A DNA stretch of 44,334 bases from Vulcanimicrobiota bacterium (GTDB lineage Bacteria; Vulcanimicrobiota; Vulcanimicrobiia; Vulcanimicrobiales; Vulcanimicrobiaceae), in the NCBI GenBank assembly GCA_019240755.1, contig JAFAXS010000158.1, positions 1 through 44,334 on the forward strand, given 5' to 3'. Both the position numbers and the translations under genes were made by a program. Of the stretch, positions 20,332 to 28,664 are shown piece by piece. Within the stretch, counting starts at the first letter, position 1; each line of letters begins with the position of its first letter. The notes beneath the pieces were generated by a model, which had not been told where the DNA came from, did no database searches, and saw only the letters and a program-made list of their open reading frames with translations.

Positions 20332-21540
20332 ATGGCGATCATCTCGCGAGCCGCGAAGTTCGCTGCGCGAACGGCGCACCTGCGCGCCTCGACGATTCGC
20401 GAGATGCTCAAAGTCACGCAACAGCCCGAGGTCATCTCCTTCGGCGGCGGCCTGCCGGCCCCGGAGCTATTCCCGACCGGCGCCATCGCCCGAGCGACGC
20501 AGCGGGTCATGGAACGCTACGGCGCGGCGGCACTGCAGTACAGCGTCACCGAAGGCATCCCGGAGATGCGAACTTGGGTCGCGGAGCGACTCGGCCGGCG
20601 CAGCGGCTGCGCGTTTGACGCGGCGACAGTGACGATCGTCAATGGGTCGCAGCAGGGCCTCGATCTGCTGGGGAAAGTGTTCCTCGATCCCGGCGATCAC
20701 GTCGTGCTCGAAGATCCCGCGTATCTGGGCGCGATCCAAGCCTTCGACGCATATCAATCGCGGTATCTCACCGTTGATACTGACGACGAGGGACTGATCC
20801 CCGATTCGCTCGAGCGGGTGCTCGAGCGCGCCGATCCGTTCCCGAAGTTTCTGTACGTCGTGCCGAACTTCTCGAATCCGACTGGCCGCACGCTCTCGCG
20901 CGGCCGCCGCGAGAAGGTCGTGCGCATTTGCGAGCATTTCGGCCTGCCAATTATCGAAGATGATCCGTACGGCGAGCTGCGATTCGAAGGCGAGGATCTG
21001 CCATCGCTCATCACCTACGACACGTCGGCACCCGTGATGTATCTGGGCACCGGCAGCAAGATCATGGCGCCCGGCATGCGGATCGCGTGGCTCGTGATCC
21101 CCGATGCCGAGATACGCGAGAAGGTCGTTCTCGCGAAGCAAGGCGCGGATCTGCACAGCGGTACGCTCACGCAGTACATTTTCTCCGAGTATGCGAGCGA
21201 CGGCCACTCGTTCGATGCGCACGTCGCTCGAATTGCGCGGACGTACGCGGCGCGGCAGGGCGTCATGTCGGATGCGCTCGCGGAGGCGATGCCCGCCGAC
21301 GTCGCATTCACTCGTCCCAAAGGTGGAATGTTTCTCTGGGTGACGGTGCCCGGCATAGATACGACCGAGTTGTTGCGCATCTCGGCGGAGATGAAAGTCG
21401 TTTTCGTTCCGGGCGTCAACTTCTATCCGCATCGCAACGTGCACGACGGCATGCGGCTCAACTTCTCGAATGCGACGGAGAAGAATATTCGAGTGGGCGT
21501 CGAACGGCTCGGCCACGCCATTAAAATGTACGGCGGGTAA
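20332..21540 (+). CDS. PLP-dependent class I aminotransferase (LysN / 2-aminoadipate type)
   Basis: The 402-residue fold-type I aminotransferase resembles LysN and kynurenine/aminoadipate transaminases. Features are ISFGGGLPAPELFP near the N-terminus, LQYSVTEGIPEMR, VNGSQQGLDLLGKVFLDPGD, VPNFSNPTGRT, IIEDDPYGELRF, and the PLP lysine in GTGSKIMAPGMRIAW (about K243). The C-terminal RLNFS contains the substrate-carboxylate Arg. It transfers amino groups between 2-oxo acids such as 2-oxoadipate or 2-oxoglutarate and their amino acids. The ATG follows the previous stop by 12 bases, with no clear ribosome site. A link to the lysine aminomutase in the window is possible but unproven. Confidence 0.88.
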   Translation: MAIISRAAKFAARTAHLRASTIREMLKVTQQPEVISFGGGLPAPELFPTGAIARATQRVMERYGAAALQYSVTEGIPEMRTWVAERLGRRSGCAFDAATVTIVNGSQQGLDLLGKVFLDPGDHVVLEDPAYLGAIQAFDAYQSRYLTVDTDDEGLIPDSLERVLERADPFPKFLYVVPNFSNPTGRTLSRGRREKVVRICEHFGLPIIEDDPYGELRFEGEDLPSLITYDTSAPVMYLGTGSKIMAPGMRIAWLVIPDAEIREKVVLAKQGADLHSGTLTQYIFSEYASDGHSFDAHVARIARTYAARQGVMSDALAEAMPADVAFTRPKGGMFLWVTVPGIDTTELLRISAEMKVVFVPGVNFYPHRNVHDGMRLNFSNATEKNIRVGVERLGHAIKMYGG

Positions 21541-21554
21541 GGAGTCGCAAAGGC

Positions 21555-22022
21555 GTGGCAGCAGGCTTAGTCGTTGGGATCTTCCCTCAGTCCGACCCGG
21601 AGACGCTCGAGAAGGCGCTGTCCGGCGCAGCGATCGACCTGAGCAAGGTCAAAGTGGTCAGCAGTAGCGCCGAGGATACCGAAGGATCGGCGCTCGAGTT
21701 CGTTGACGTCATTGCCGAAGTCGAAAACGATTCGTTCGCCGACGACATGACGCACGGCCACGGCATCATGAGCGATTCGGGCGGGACCGGCGTTCCGGGA
21801 ATCGGCGGCCATCAAGCGACGCTCGGCTCGTTTCGTTCGCGCGCCAGCGCCACCGCGCACTACCTCTCCGCCTATCCGATTCCCGGCGATGAGGTCGCCA
21901 ACTTCGATGATGCAGTGGCGAACGGCCGATCCGTCGTGCTCTATCCCGACGCCGGCGCCGACGCCGACAAAGTCGCCGCGGCCTTCAGATCAGCCGGCTT
22001 GCGAAACGTCCGAACGTACTAG
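21555..22022 (+). CDS. Uncharacterised protein, weakly like general stress protein 17M
   Basis: The predicted 155-residue protein starts at GTG 21555, with GGAG ten bases before. Residues 1-60 look like a small alpha/beta unit (LVVGIFPQSDPETLEKALSG). Residues 60-90 are acidic, then Gly/His-rich (DDMTHGHGIMSDSGGTGVPG). Residues 105-155 form another alpha/beta unit (YPIPGDEVANFDDAVANGRS, VVLYP, then a helix and NVRTY). The last part recalls the YflT/17M stress-protein pattern in which a Gly-rich turn follows an acidic helix, but this is weak. No membrane segment or catalytic motif is seen. The stop TAG overlaps the region where the following lipoprotein seems to begin. Confidence 0.6.
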   Translation: MAAGLVVGIFPQSDPETLEKALSGAAIDLSKVKVVSSSAEDTEGSALEFVDVIAEVENDSFADDMTHGHGIMSDSGGTGVPGIGGHQATLGSFRSRASATAHYLSAYPIPGDEVANFDDAVANGRSVVLYPDAGADADKVAAAFRSAGLRNVRTY

Positions 22023-22299
22023 GAACCTTAGGCAAGCCTGCGCCGCCGGCGTTCTCGTACTGACGCTGGCGGGATGCTACTCGTCAGCGCAGTTCGATTA
22101 CGCGCACCTTCCGAGCGGTTATCATTGGCGTGCGGTCTACGACGCGCCGACGAACGCCATCGTCTTCTACGGCCGCGATCCGCTGACGGGCGACACGGTC
22201 TACGTCGGCCCCGACAATCGGTTTTACGCATTTCACCACCCCGGAACGATCCGGGTAAAAGATCTCAGTCATCGTTGGGTCCCGCATGACGCGTTCTAA
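21910..22299 (+). CDS. Small lipoprotein, start codon unclear
   Basis: The convincing part begins near 22021: NLRQACAAGVLVLTLAGCYS is a lipoprotein signal with lipobox LAGC, followed by about 70 mature residues rich in Tyr, His and Asp (AIVFYGRDPLTGDTVYVG, RFYAFHHPGTIRV). No ATG, GTG or TTG exists in this frame between 21913 and the lipobox. The nearest in-frame ATGs (21889, 21907, 21910) lie inside the preceding gene and would add a long Pro/Thr-rich leader read from that gene's other frame. A non-standard start near 22021 or a sequence error is likelier than a true long leader. The end overlaps the ATP-grasp start by 14 bases. Confidence 0.5.
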   Translation: MQWRTADPSCSIPTPAPTPTKSPRPSDQPACETSERTRNLRQACAAGVLVLTLAGCYSSAQFDYAHLPSGYHWRAVYDAPTNAIVFYGRDPLTGDTVYVGPDNRFYAFHHPGTIRVKDLSHRWVPHDAF

Positions 22300-23431
22300 G
22301 GATCCGGTACGCCGCATCTTGATCACGGCGGCGGGAACCGTGACGGCCCAGTCGCTGATCAAGGCGTTGCGCGACGACGGCAGGGCCGACTTCATCGCCG
22401 CCGGCGACATGAACGAGCTCAACGCGACGCGCGCGTTCTCCGACGCGTTCGTGGTCTTGCCGCCGGCTACGCAGCCGGAGTTCGCGACGGCCTGCCTCGA
22501 GGCGGCGCATCGCCTGCAGATCGACCTGCTGGTGCCGCTGATCGTCGAAAGCGAATTTCTTCCGCTCGACGACGCGCGCGCGCGCTTCGAGGCGATCCGA
22601 TGCCGCGTCTTGCTGCCGCCGCGAACGATCACGGAACGCACCGGCGACAAGCTGAACTTCGCGCGGTACCTCGACGAGCTCGGCATTCCAGGGCCCCAGA
22701 CGGCCCCATATTCGCCCGGAATGCCGGTGAAACGATTTCCCGTCTATCTCAAGCCGCGGCGCGGATCCGGATCCGTCGGCACGACGCGCGTGGACAGTCT
22801 CCAATCATTGCACGAAGCCGCGCAGGGCCGCAGCGATTTGATCGTCCAAGAGGCGGTGGAGGGAACGGAGTTTACCGTCGACTGCTTCGCGGCGGAGCCG
22901 GGACGAGTCGTCGCCGCGGTGCCGCGCGAGCGGATCGCGATCAAGGCCGGTGTTTCGGTCAAGGGCCGCACCTATCATCACCCCCGCATCGAAGCGATCG
23001 TTCGTAACGTGGTCGAGGCGAGCGGCTTGCGCGGGCCGGCCAACGTTCAAGGGATGCTGCGCGACGATGGAAGCTTTTCGATCATCGAGATGAATCCGCG
23101 CTTCTCAGGAACGCTGGCGCTGACGACGGCCGCCGGCATTAACTTCGCGTCGCTGATGATCGACATGATCGAGGAGCGTCACATCGCGGATTTTTCGGGC
23201 CGCCACCGCGCCGGCGTCGTGATGATGCGGTACTGGAGCGAAGTCTTCGAGGAGAGCGACGGCCGGCTACGCCTCGGCACGCAGCTACGGCCGTCCGCGC
23301 AGGCGATCCCAGCCCAGCCTGAAGGCCTGCCGCCAAAACTCGAAGCCGAAGGCCGCGCTGAGGAAGGGATGGTAGACCCACTCGCTGCGCCGGTCGCGCA
23401 CGAGTCCGTTGACGGCGGCAAGCGCCGGTAG
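22286..23431 (+). CDS. ATP-grasp ligase (carbamoyl-phosphate-synthase-like)
   Basis: The 381-residue protein starts with a Rossmann-like preATP-grasp domain (ILITAAGTVTAQSLIKALRD). The ATP-grasp fold follows: KPRRGSGSVGTTRV is the nucleotide-binding loop, IVQEAVEGTEFTVDCFA the hinge region, and IIEMNPRFSGTLALTTAAG the metal-binding Glu/Asn site. Such enzymes activate a carboxylate as acyl phosphate and join it to an amine or other nucleophile. Family members occur in polysaccharide and PylC-type pathways; the substrate is unknown. Homology fades after YWSEVFEESDGRLRL; the last 50 residues are read across the 3' end of the convergent glycosyltransferase gene (147-base overlap) and may be non-functional. 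Confidence 0.8.
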   Translation: MTRSKDPVRRILITAAGTVTAQSLIKALRDDGRADFIAAGDMNELNATRAFSDAFVVLPPATQPEFATACLEAAHRLQIDLLVPLIVESEFLPLDDARARFEAIRCRVLLPPRTITERTGDKLNFARYLDELGIPGPQTAPYSPGMPVKRFPVYLKPRRGSGSVGTTRVDSLQSLHEAAQGRSDLIVQEAVEGTEFTVDCFAAEPGRVVAAVPRERIAIKAGVSVKGRTYHHPRIEAIVRNVVEASGLRGPANVQGMLRDDGSFSIIEMNPRFSGTLALTTAAGINFASLMIDMIEERHIADFSGRHRAGVVMMRYWSEVFEESDGRLRLGTQLRPSAQAIPAQPEGLPPKLEAEGRAEEGMVDPLAAPVAHESVDGGKRR

Positions 23432-24259
23432 AACGACGCTCACGGAATAGAACGGCCAGAGGTACGCCCGGATGCGCTGCGGGCTGCGGGAGCTCCGCAG
23501 GCGGCTCCAAACCGGCTGCGACCGGTCCGTCATGCGGGCGCGAAAGCGCGGGCCGAACTTGTGCAGCGCATCGCTCAGCCCTCCCACCGTGTGATGCTCG
23601 AGCGTCGCGTTCGGCACGAACGCGATATCGTGACCCTCCGCAATGAGCGTCTCCACCGGCGCGACGTCGTCTTCGTCGGTTCCCGGCGGCTTGCGGTAGG
23701 GCAGGCGCATCGTGAAGGCTTGCGCGAGCGCGACCAGCGGCGGCGGTCCGGCGGCAAAGTCGTACACGACATAGTCCGCCGTCTCACGCTTGACGGGATA
23801 GACGCGACGAAACGACGCGGGCGACGTGGCCGCGCCGTAGAGAAAGTGGTTGAACGGGTCAGTGAACGCATTGAAGTAGCGCGTCGTCGCGCCGTCCGCA
23901 GCCGTGTTGATCAACGCGGGAAACGCGGCCTTGATGCGAGGGTCGGCAAACGGACGCGCGAGCCGTTCGAGAAACAGCTCGTCGCCGAACACGTTGTCGG
24001 CAGCCAGCCACGTCGCTACGTCGCCGCTCGCATGCCCCAACAGCATGGCCGCGCCCGGCTCCGCGCGGCGTATCGGGTTCGGCAGCACGACCGCGCCGTA
24101 CGATTGCGCGATCTCGATCGTCCGATCGGTCGAGCCGCCATCGGCAACGAGCAGCTCGATGCGGTCGCGGGGATAGCGCTGCGCGGCAATGGAGTCGAGC
24201 AGCGCACGGACGCGCCACTCCTCATTGAGCGTCGGCAGCATCAGCGAGAAGCGCAGCAC
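23285..24259 (-). CDS. Family 2 glycosyltransferase
   Basis: The 324-residue GT-A enzyme starts FSLMLPTLNEEWRVRALLDS and has IELLVADGGSTDRT, the nucleotide-sugar-binding region. The usual D-x-D position reads LAADNVFG, keeping one Asp. The middle holds YPVKRETADYVVYDFAAGPPP, and GTDEDDVAPVETLIAEGHDIAF, whose acidic cluster may be the E/D-D acceptor site. The C-terminal 80 residues include one hydrophobic helix (LWPFYSVSVVLPALAAVNGL) and a basic aromatic tail, suggesting membrane association. It lies 19 bases downstream of the Gfo/Idh/MocA gene and is last in its operon. Its 3' end overlaps the convergent ATP-grasp gene. Confidence 0.85.
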   Translation of the reverse strand: MLRFSLMLPTLNEEWRVRALLDSIAAQRYPRDRIELLVADGGSTDRTIEIAQSYGAVVLPNPIRRAEPGAAMLLGHASGDVATWLAADNVFGDELFLERLARPFADPRIKAAFPALINTAADGATTRYFNAFTDPFNHFLYGAATSPASFRRVYPVKRETADYVVYDFAAGPPPLVALAQAFTMRLPYRKPPGTDEDDVAPVETLIAEGHDIAFVPNATLEHHTVGGLSDALHKFGPRFRARMTDRSQPVWSRLRSSRSPQRIRAYLWPFYSVSVVLPALAAVNGLVRDRRSEWVYHPFLSAAFGFEFWRQAFRLGWDRLRGRP

Positions 24260-24278
24260 GGGAATCGAAGGAGGGACC

Positions 24279-25289
24279 CTAAAGGTCCATGCGGACGCTG
24301 TGATTGCGCGCGGAGCGCAAGGCCGCTTCGATCGTGCGCACGACGCCCGCGCCGAAACGACCCTCCGATCGCGTCGGCGTTCCCGTGTGAATCGAATGGG
24401 CGAAATCGTCGATGAGCTTCCCTAGCGCTTCGCGATTGTCAACCAGCGGCACCATGAGATCGCCCAATCGGTAGGAGACCATCTGCTGCTGCAACGTCGT
24501 GCTCGATGGGTCGAGGATCACGCCCTTATCGTAGATGTAGATCTTCTCGTTCGGATCCACGTCGTCCCAAACCGCCATCTTGCGGCTGCCCGAGATCATC
24601 GTGCGGCGCACTTTGACGGGAGAGAGCCAGCTCAAGTGAACGTGCGCGATCGTGCCGCTCGGGTACCACATCGTCAGGAAGGCGACGTCGGGCGTCTCCG
24701 CGTGCACGCACGCGAGGAGCTGGAGCGCCACGCCGCTCGGCTCTTCTCCCAACACGTAGTTGATGATCGAGATGTCGTGCGGAGCTAAATCCCACAGCAC
24801 GTTGCTCTCCTGGAACAGTCCCAGATTCACGCGCACGGAATCGACGTAGTAGATGTCGCCGAGCTCGCCGCTCTCGTGCAGCGCACGCAGCTTCTCCACG
24901 GACCCCGTATAGAGGAACGTGTGATCGGCCATCAGGCGCACGCCGGCGCTCCGCGCCGCTTCCACCAAGTCGCTCGCCGCGCCGTGCGTTTCGGCCAAGG
25001 GCTTCTCGACCAGAACGTGCTTGCCCGCATCGATAGCCTTGCGCGCAAGCGCGTGATGCGTCCGTGGCGGCGTCGCGAGAGCGACCGCGTCGACGCGCGG
25101 GTCCTCTAGGGCCGCATCGATCTGCGACGCGACGGCGACCTGCGGGTACAGCCGAGAGAGTCTCTCCAACCGCGCAGGATCGGAGTCGACGATGTATCCC
25201 ACCCGCCATGCGTCCGAGGCGTGAAAGTTACGTACCAGGTTGGGTCCCCAGTAGCCGGCGCCGACTACGGCCGCCGTTAGTTCGCGCAC
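24279..25289 (-). CDS. Gfo/Idh/MocA family sugar dehydrogenase
   Basis: NAD-dependent oxidoreductase of about 336 residues. The nucleotide motif VVGAGYWGPNLVRNF is at the very N-terminus, VEKPLAETHG supplies the catalytic Lys (E-K-P), and NVLWDLAPHDISIINYVLGEEP is the substrate-side segment typical of members in polysaccharide clusters (WlbA-like). These oxidise a hydroxyl on a nucleotide sugar, often C3, ready for amination. I choose GTG at 25289 because homology begins there; the open frame could start at ATG 25349, inside the aminotransferase gene. The DegT aminotransferase lies just upstream (16-base gap), the usual partner for 3-amino-sugar synthesis. Confidence 0.85.
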   Translation of the reverse strand: MRELTAAVVGAGYWGPNLVRNFHASDAWRVGYIVDSDPARLERLSRLYPQVAVASQIDAALEDPRVDAVALATPPRTHHALARKAIDAGKHVLVEKPLAETHGAASDLVEAARSAGVRLMADHTFLYTGSVEKLRALHESGELGDIYYVDSVRVNLGLFQESNVLWDLAPHDISIINYVLGEEPSGVALQLLACVHAETPDVAFLTMWYPSGTIAHVHLSWLSPVKVRRTMISGSRKMAVWDDVDPNEKIYIYDKGVILDPSSTTLQQQMVSYRLGDLMVPLVDNREALGKLIDDFAHSIHTGTPTRSEGRFGAGVVRTIEAALRSARNHSVRMDL

Positions 25290-25305
25290 GCTGCCGTGGA
25301 GCGCG

Positions 25306-26415
25306 CTACGCCGGGACGAGGCGTTGCGAACGCTCGATGGCGCCCACAACGTGGTCGATCTGCTCCTCGCGCAGCTCCGGGTACATCGGCAGCGACAGGA
25401 TCCGGTGCGCGGCGCGCTCCGTTACGGGAAACGATCCGGCGCCCAGACCGAGATCCGCGTAGGCCTGCTGCAGATGGATGGGGATCGGATAGTGGATTCC
25501 CGTGGCGATCCCGCACTCGCTCAAGAACTGCTGCACCGCCGAACGCCGTTCGACTTCGATGACGTAGAGATGGTACACGTGTCCGTCGTCCGTCAACCGT
25601 CGCGGCGGTTCGATGCCGATTGCAGCGAGCTTCGCATCGTAGTGCCGCGCGTTGCGACGGCGCGCATCGTTCCAGCGGTCCAGGTGCGCAAGCTTGACGT
25701 CGAGCACGGCGGCCTGAATCGAGTCGAGGCGACAGCTGCCGGCCTTGATCGAGTGCTCGTATTTTCTGCGCTGACCGAAGTCGCGCAACAACCGAACCCG
25801 TTCGGCGAGCTCGGGATCGTCGGTGAGTACCGCTCCGCCGTCGCCGTAGGCGCCCAAGTTCTTGCCCGGATAGAAGCTGAAAACTCCGGCGTCGCCAAAA
25901 CTGCCCGCGGCTCTTCCGGCGTCGCGTGCGCCGTGCGCCTGACACGCGTCCTCTACGACGCGTAGTCCGTGCCGTCGCGCGCAGCGCAGGACCGGTTCCA
26001 TTGGAACGGCTTGACCGTACAGGTGCACGGGCATGATCGCCTTCGTGCGCGGCGTTACCGCCGCATCGAGCTTGCTCGCGTCCATCAAATAGGCATCGTC
26101 ACAATCGACGAGGACCGGCGACGCTCCCGTCGCCGAAACGGCGATCGCCGACGCGATGTAGGTGTTTGCGGGAAGGATGACCTCGTCGCCGTCGCCGATT
26201 CCGAGCGCCTCCAGCGCGAGCTGCAGCGCCGCCGTTCCGGATTCGACGCCGACGCAATGCCGCGTTCCGACGTAGCCGGCGAAGCGTTCCTCGAACGCGC
26301 CGACGTCGGGACCCAGAATAAAAGTGGCGTCCTCCATCACGCGCAGGATGCGCGGCATTATTTCGTCGCGCAGGTTACGAAACTGCGTCTTTAAATCAAC
26401 GAACGGGACCGACAT
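25306..26415 (-). CDS. DegT/DnrJ/EryC1/StrS sugar aminotransferase
   Basis: The predicted 369-residue PLP enzyme transfers an amino group (usually from glutamate) to a keto-sugar nucleotide. It begins MSVPFVDLKTQFRNLRDEI, the standard family start. ILPANTYIASAIAV, VVEDACQAHGA and the PLP lysine in FYPGKNLGAYGDGG (about K185) are clear, as is GIHYPIPIHLQQAY near the C-terminus. It looks closest to WlbC/QdtB/FdtB-type 3-aminotransferases. An upstream frame extension (to 26475) covers the end of the preceding gene and lacks homology. It sits 8 bases after the large membrane-protein gene and before the Gfo/Idh/MocA gene; no sugar N-acetyltransferase gene accompanies them. Confidence 0.92.
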   Translation of the reverse strand: MSVPFVDLKTQFRNLRDEIMPRILRVMEDATFILGPDVGAFEERFAGYVGTRHCVGVESGTAALQLALEALGIGDGDEVILPANTYIASAIAVSATGASPVLVDCDDAYLMDASKLDAAVTPRTKAIMPVHLYGQAVPMEPVLRCARRHGLRVVEDACQAHGARDAGRAAGSFGDAGVFSFYPGKNLGAYGDGGAVLTDDPELAERVRLLRDFGQRRKYEHSIKAGSCRLDSIQAAVLDVKLAHLDRWNDARRRNARHYDAKLAAIGIEPPRRLTDDGHVYHLYVIEVERRSAVQQFLSECGIATGIHYPIPIHLQQAYADLGLGAGSFPVTERAAHRILSLPMYPELREEQIDHVVGAIERSQRLVPA

Positions 26416-26423
26416 GGCGGAAC

Positions 26424-28664
26424 TCACTGCGCCTCGCGGTTCGTCGGCTCCACAAGCGCCGCCTTCAGCAACCAAAGCGCAAGCGCGATGCCGGCCAATT
26501 CCGCCAGCGCCTGCGCGACCGAAGTCGCATGCACCAGCACGATCGTGCTCGATTGCGCCGAGCTAAGCTCCCAGCCATTGCTTGCCAGATCGATGCGCAG
26601 GTGCGGTAAGAGCCGCCCTGCAGCGACGGCGATCCACCCCGGATCGTAACGCTGGTTCAAGCGAAGCAGCCCATCCCGCGCGCTTCCGGATTCGACGAGA
26701 TACATCCACGGCGTTAGGCTCCGAAAGCTTAGCGGAGCGATAGGCGACGGCGCGGCAGAGAGCGGGAGCCGCGGCGGCACCGGCGTCTGCGCGACGAGCT
26801 CGCACAGGCCGAAACACCGTACCGTGGGCGACGTCGTGTGAATCCAACGAAACTCTCCCGAGCGGCTGACGAGCAGCGCAACGTCGCGCGAATCCCGTAA
26901 CGCGCCGCGTACGAACGCCAGCACGGCGTCGGCGACCGGCAGGCGGTAGGGCAGGCTCGACACCGTCACTACTCCGCCGATCCCCTGCGCGAGTTGCGGC
27001 ACGGCCGCAAAGGCGAAGCGCGCGTCGATCCAACCGGTTCGCGGATCGATTGAATCGCCGTACGGCGACAGCGGCGTCACCTCGGCGCGCGCCGACGGAA
27101 CGTCGTCGAAGAAAATCGCGCAGGACCCGATCGCGCTGGGCAGCGCGACGACTTGCTCGCTTGCGCAACGCGCGATCATCGTCGCCGGATCGTTCACGTA
27201 GCGAATCACCTCGGAATCGATGCTGCGCGGCGGAGGGGCGAGCGATGCGGCCGCGAGGCCGATCGCGCCGTTCGTCCGCGAGAGCAGCCAGGGTCGCGCA
27301 ATGATTTCGCTGACGCCGAGGGCGCGCAGCGCAGCGATATCGCCGTTCTGCTCGTACGCGGCAAGCGCCATATCAACTGGATAGCCCGGGAGATATTCGT
27401 TGAGCGCCGCGACGGAATACGGATACGTATGCGCGTCGGGATCCGCGCCGTCGCCGCCCCCAGTGCGCAGCTGTAACGGTTGAAACGCCGGGAGCAGCGC
27501 GACGCGTTCGAACGGCGCCGCAGATATCTCCGGATGGGGGTATGCGTCGGCCCCGATCCAAAACCCCGAGGGCGGACTGGCGAGCCACGACAGCGGCAAC
27601 AGTATGCCCGCGATGAGCGCGACGTAACGGAACGGACGGACGGCGGCGGTCGCTGCCGCCGCACCGAAGAGCACTAGAGCCGCGAATATTCCCGCTAAGT
27701 CGTAGAGCTCGCGAAAGACTCCGCTCGCGGGCACGTTGCGAACCGTCCACGCGTAGCACGCGCCGAACGGTCCGTAGACGCCGGTCACAATCGTAAAGAG
27801 CAGGATCGCAACGACGGCCGCGGAGATCATGGCGCGAGACCGCCGGAAGGCAACGACGCCGACGATCGCAAGCGCCAACAGAATCCACGTCGCGATCGCC
27901 GCGAGGTCGCCCAGGTGATCGGCGTATCCTGGGAAGTACCCGCGCAGCGCCGTCAGCGCAGCCGGCAAAACCGATTGATTCGCTTGCCACGCGAGCGTGT
28001 ACGGTGTCTTGGCGAGCGCGCTCCGCTCCGCGATCACGCCAATCGCCGACGGCAGCGCCATCACGACCCCGGCGGCCGGAACCAGCCACTTGCGCGTCGC
28101 GAGCGCGAAGAACAGGGCGGCGGTCAGCGTTACGATCAGAAACTGCAGTTGCGTCTGCGCGAGAACCAGCCACAACGCGCAGCGCGCTGCGGACGCATTG
28201 CGTCCGAGGGACATTTCGGCGATCAAGCCGATCGTCGCCCCGTACGCAAGGACCATGATCAGGTGGCCGGCGACGACCTCGTTGTACACCCACGGGTTGA
28301 ACAGCGCGAACGCAATCATGCCGATCTGCGCCGGGGCGGAGCTCGTCCAGCGCCGGGCCATTGTCGCGGCGGCGACCGCGCAGAGGTAGCCGACCGCCAG
28401 CGCAAACAGCACGAGCGCCGCGAGGGGTCCAAACAGCGACATCGCGAGCGCGACCGGCAACGCGATGGGATAGGTCGTTGGATGCGCGTTAAACTGCCCG
28501 AAACCGGTTGGGACCCAACCGCCGATCGACGCTTGCAGAAACGTCGGAATCGCGCTGCGATCGATCGGCCAACTCCAATCGTGGCGCAGCGTCGGTATGC
28601 CGAGCACGCAAACGAACGCCGCAAACGCCGCCGCCGCTACGAAAGCTGGAAGGCGCGTCACCAT
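26424..28664 (-). CDS. Large polytopic membrane protein, GT-C / YfhO-like
   Basis: The 746-residue protein has about 10-12 hydrophobic helices in residues 1-360, then an extracytoplasmic region (about 370-715) and one C-terminal helix (about 716-738). The first loop (RHDWSWPIDRSAIPTFL, then FNAHPTTYPIALP) and the segment NPWVYNEVVAGHLIM suggest a lipid-linked-sugar-using GT-C glycosyltransferase, related in layout to the AftD-like neighbour at 29636. The call rests on topology and short motifs. Its ATG directly follows the upstream gene's TAA without a spacer. Late motifs LRLNQRYDPGWIAV and SNGWEL also resemble YfhO-type proteins. Confidence 0.6.
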   Translation of the reverse strand: MVTRLPAFVAAAAFAAFVCVLGIPTLRHDWSWPIDRSAIPTFLQASIGGWVPTGFGQFNAHPTTYPIALPVALAMSLFGPLAALVLFALAVGYLCAVAAATMARRWTSSAPAQIGMIAFALFNPWVYNEVVAGHLIMVLAYGATIGLIAEMSLGRNASAARCALWLVLAQTQLQFLIVTLTAALFFALATRKWLVPAAGVVMALPSAIGVIAERSALAKTPYTLAWQANQSVLPAALTALRGYFPGYADHLGDLAAIATWILLALAIVGVVAFRRSRAMISAAVVAILLFTIVTGVYGPFGACYAWTVRNVPASGVFRELYDLAGIFAALVLFGAAAATAAVRPFRYVALIAGILLPLSWLASPPSGFWIGADAYPHPEISAAPFERVALLPAFQPLQLRTGGGDGADPDAHTYPYSVAALNEYLPGYPVDMALAAYEQNGDIAALRALGVSEIIARPWLLSRTNGAIGLAAASLAPPPRSIDSEVIRYVNDPATMIARCASEQVVALPSAIGSCAIFFDDVPSARAEVTPLSPYGDSIDPRTGWIDARFAFAAVPQLAQGIGGVVTVSSLPYRLPVADAVLAFVRGALRDSRDVALLVSRSGEFRWIHTTSPTVRCFGLCELVAQTPVPPRLPLSAAPSPIAPLSFRSLTPWMYLVESGSARDGLLRLNQRYDPGWIAVAAGRLLPHLRIDLASNGWELSSAQSSTIVLVHATSVAQALAELAGIALALWLLKAALVEPTNREAQ

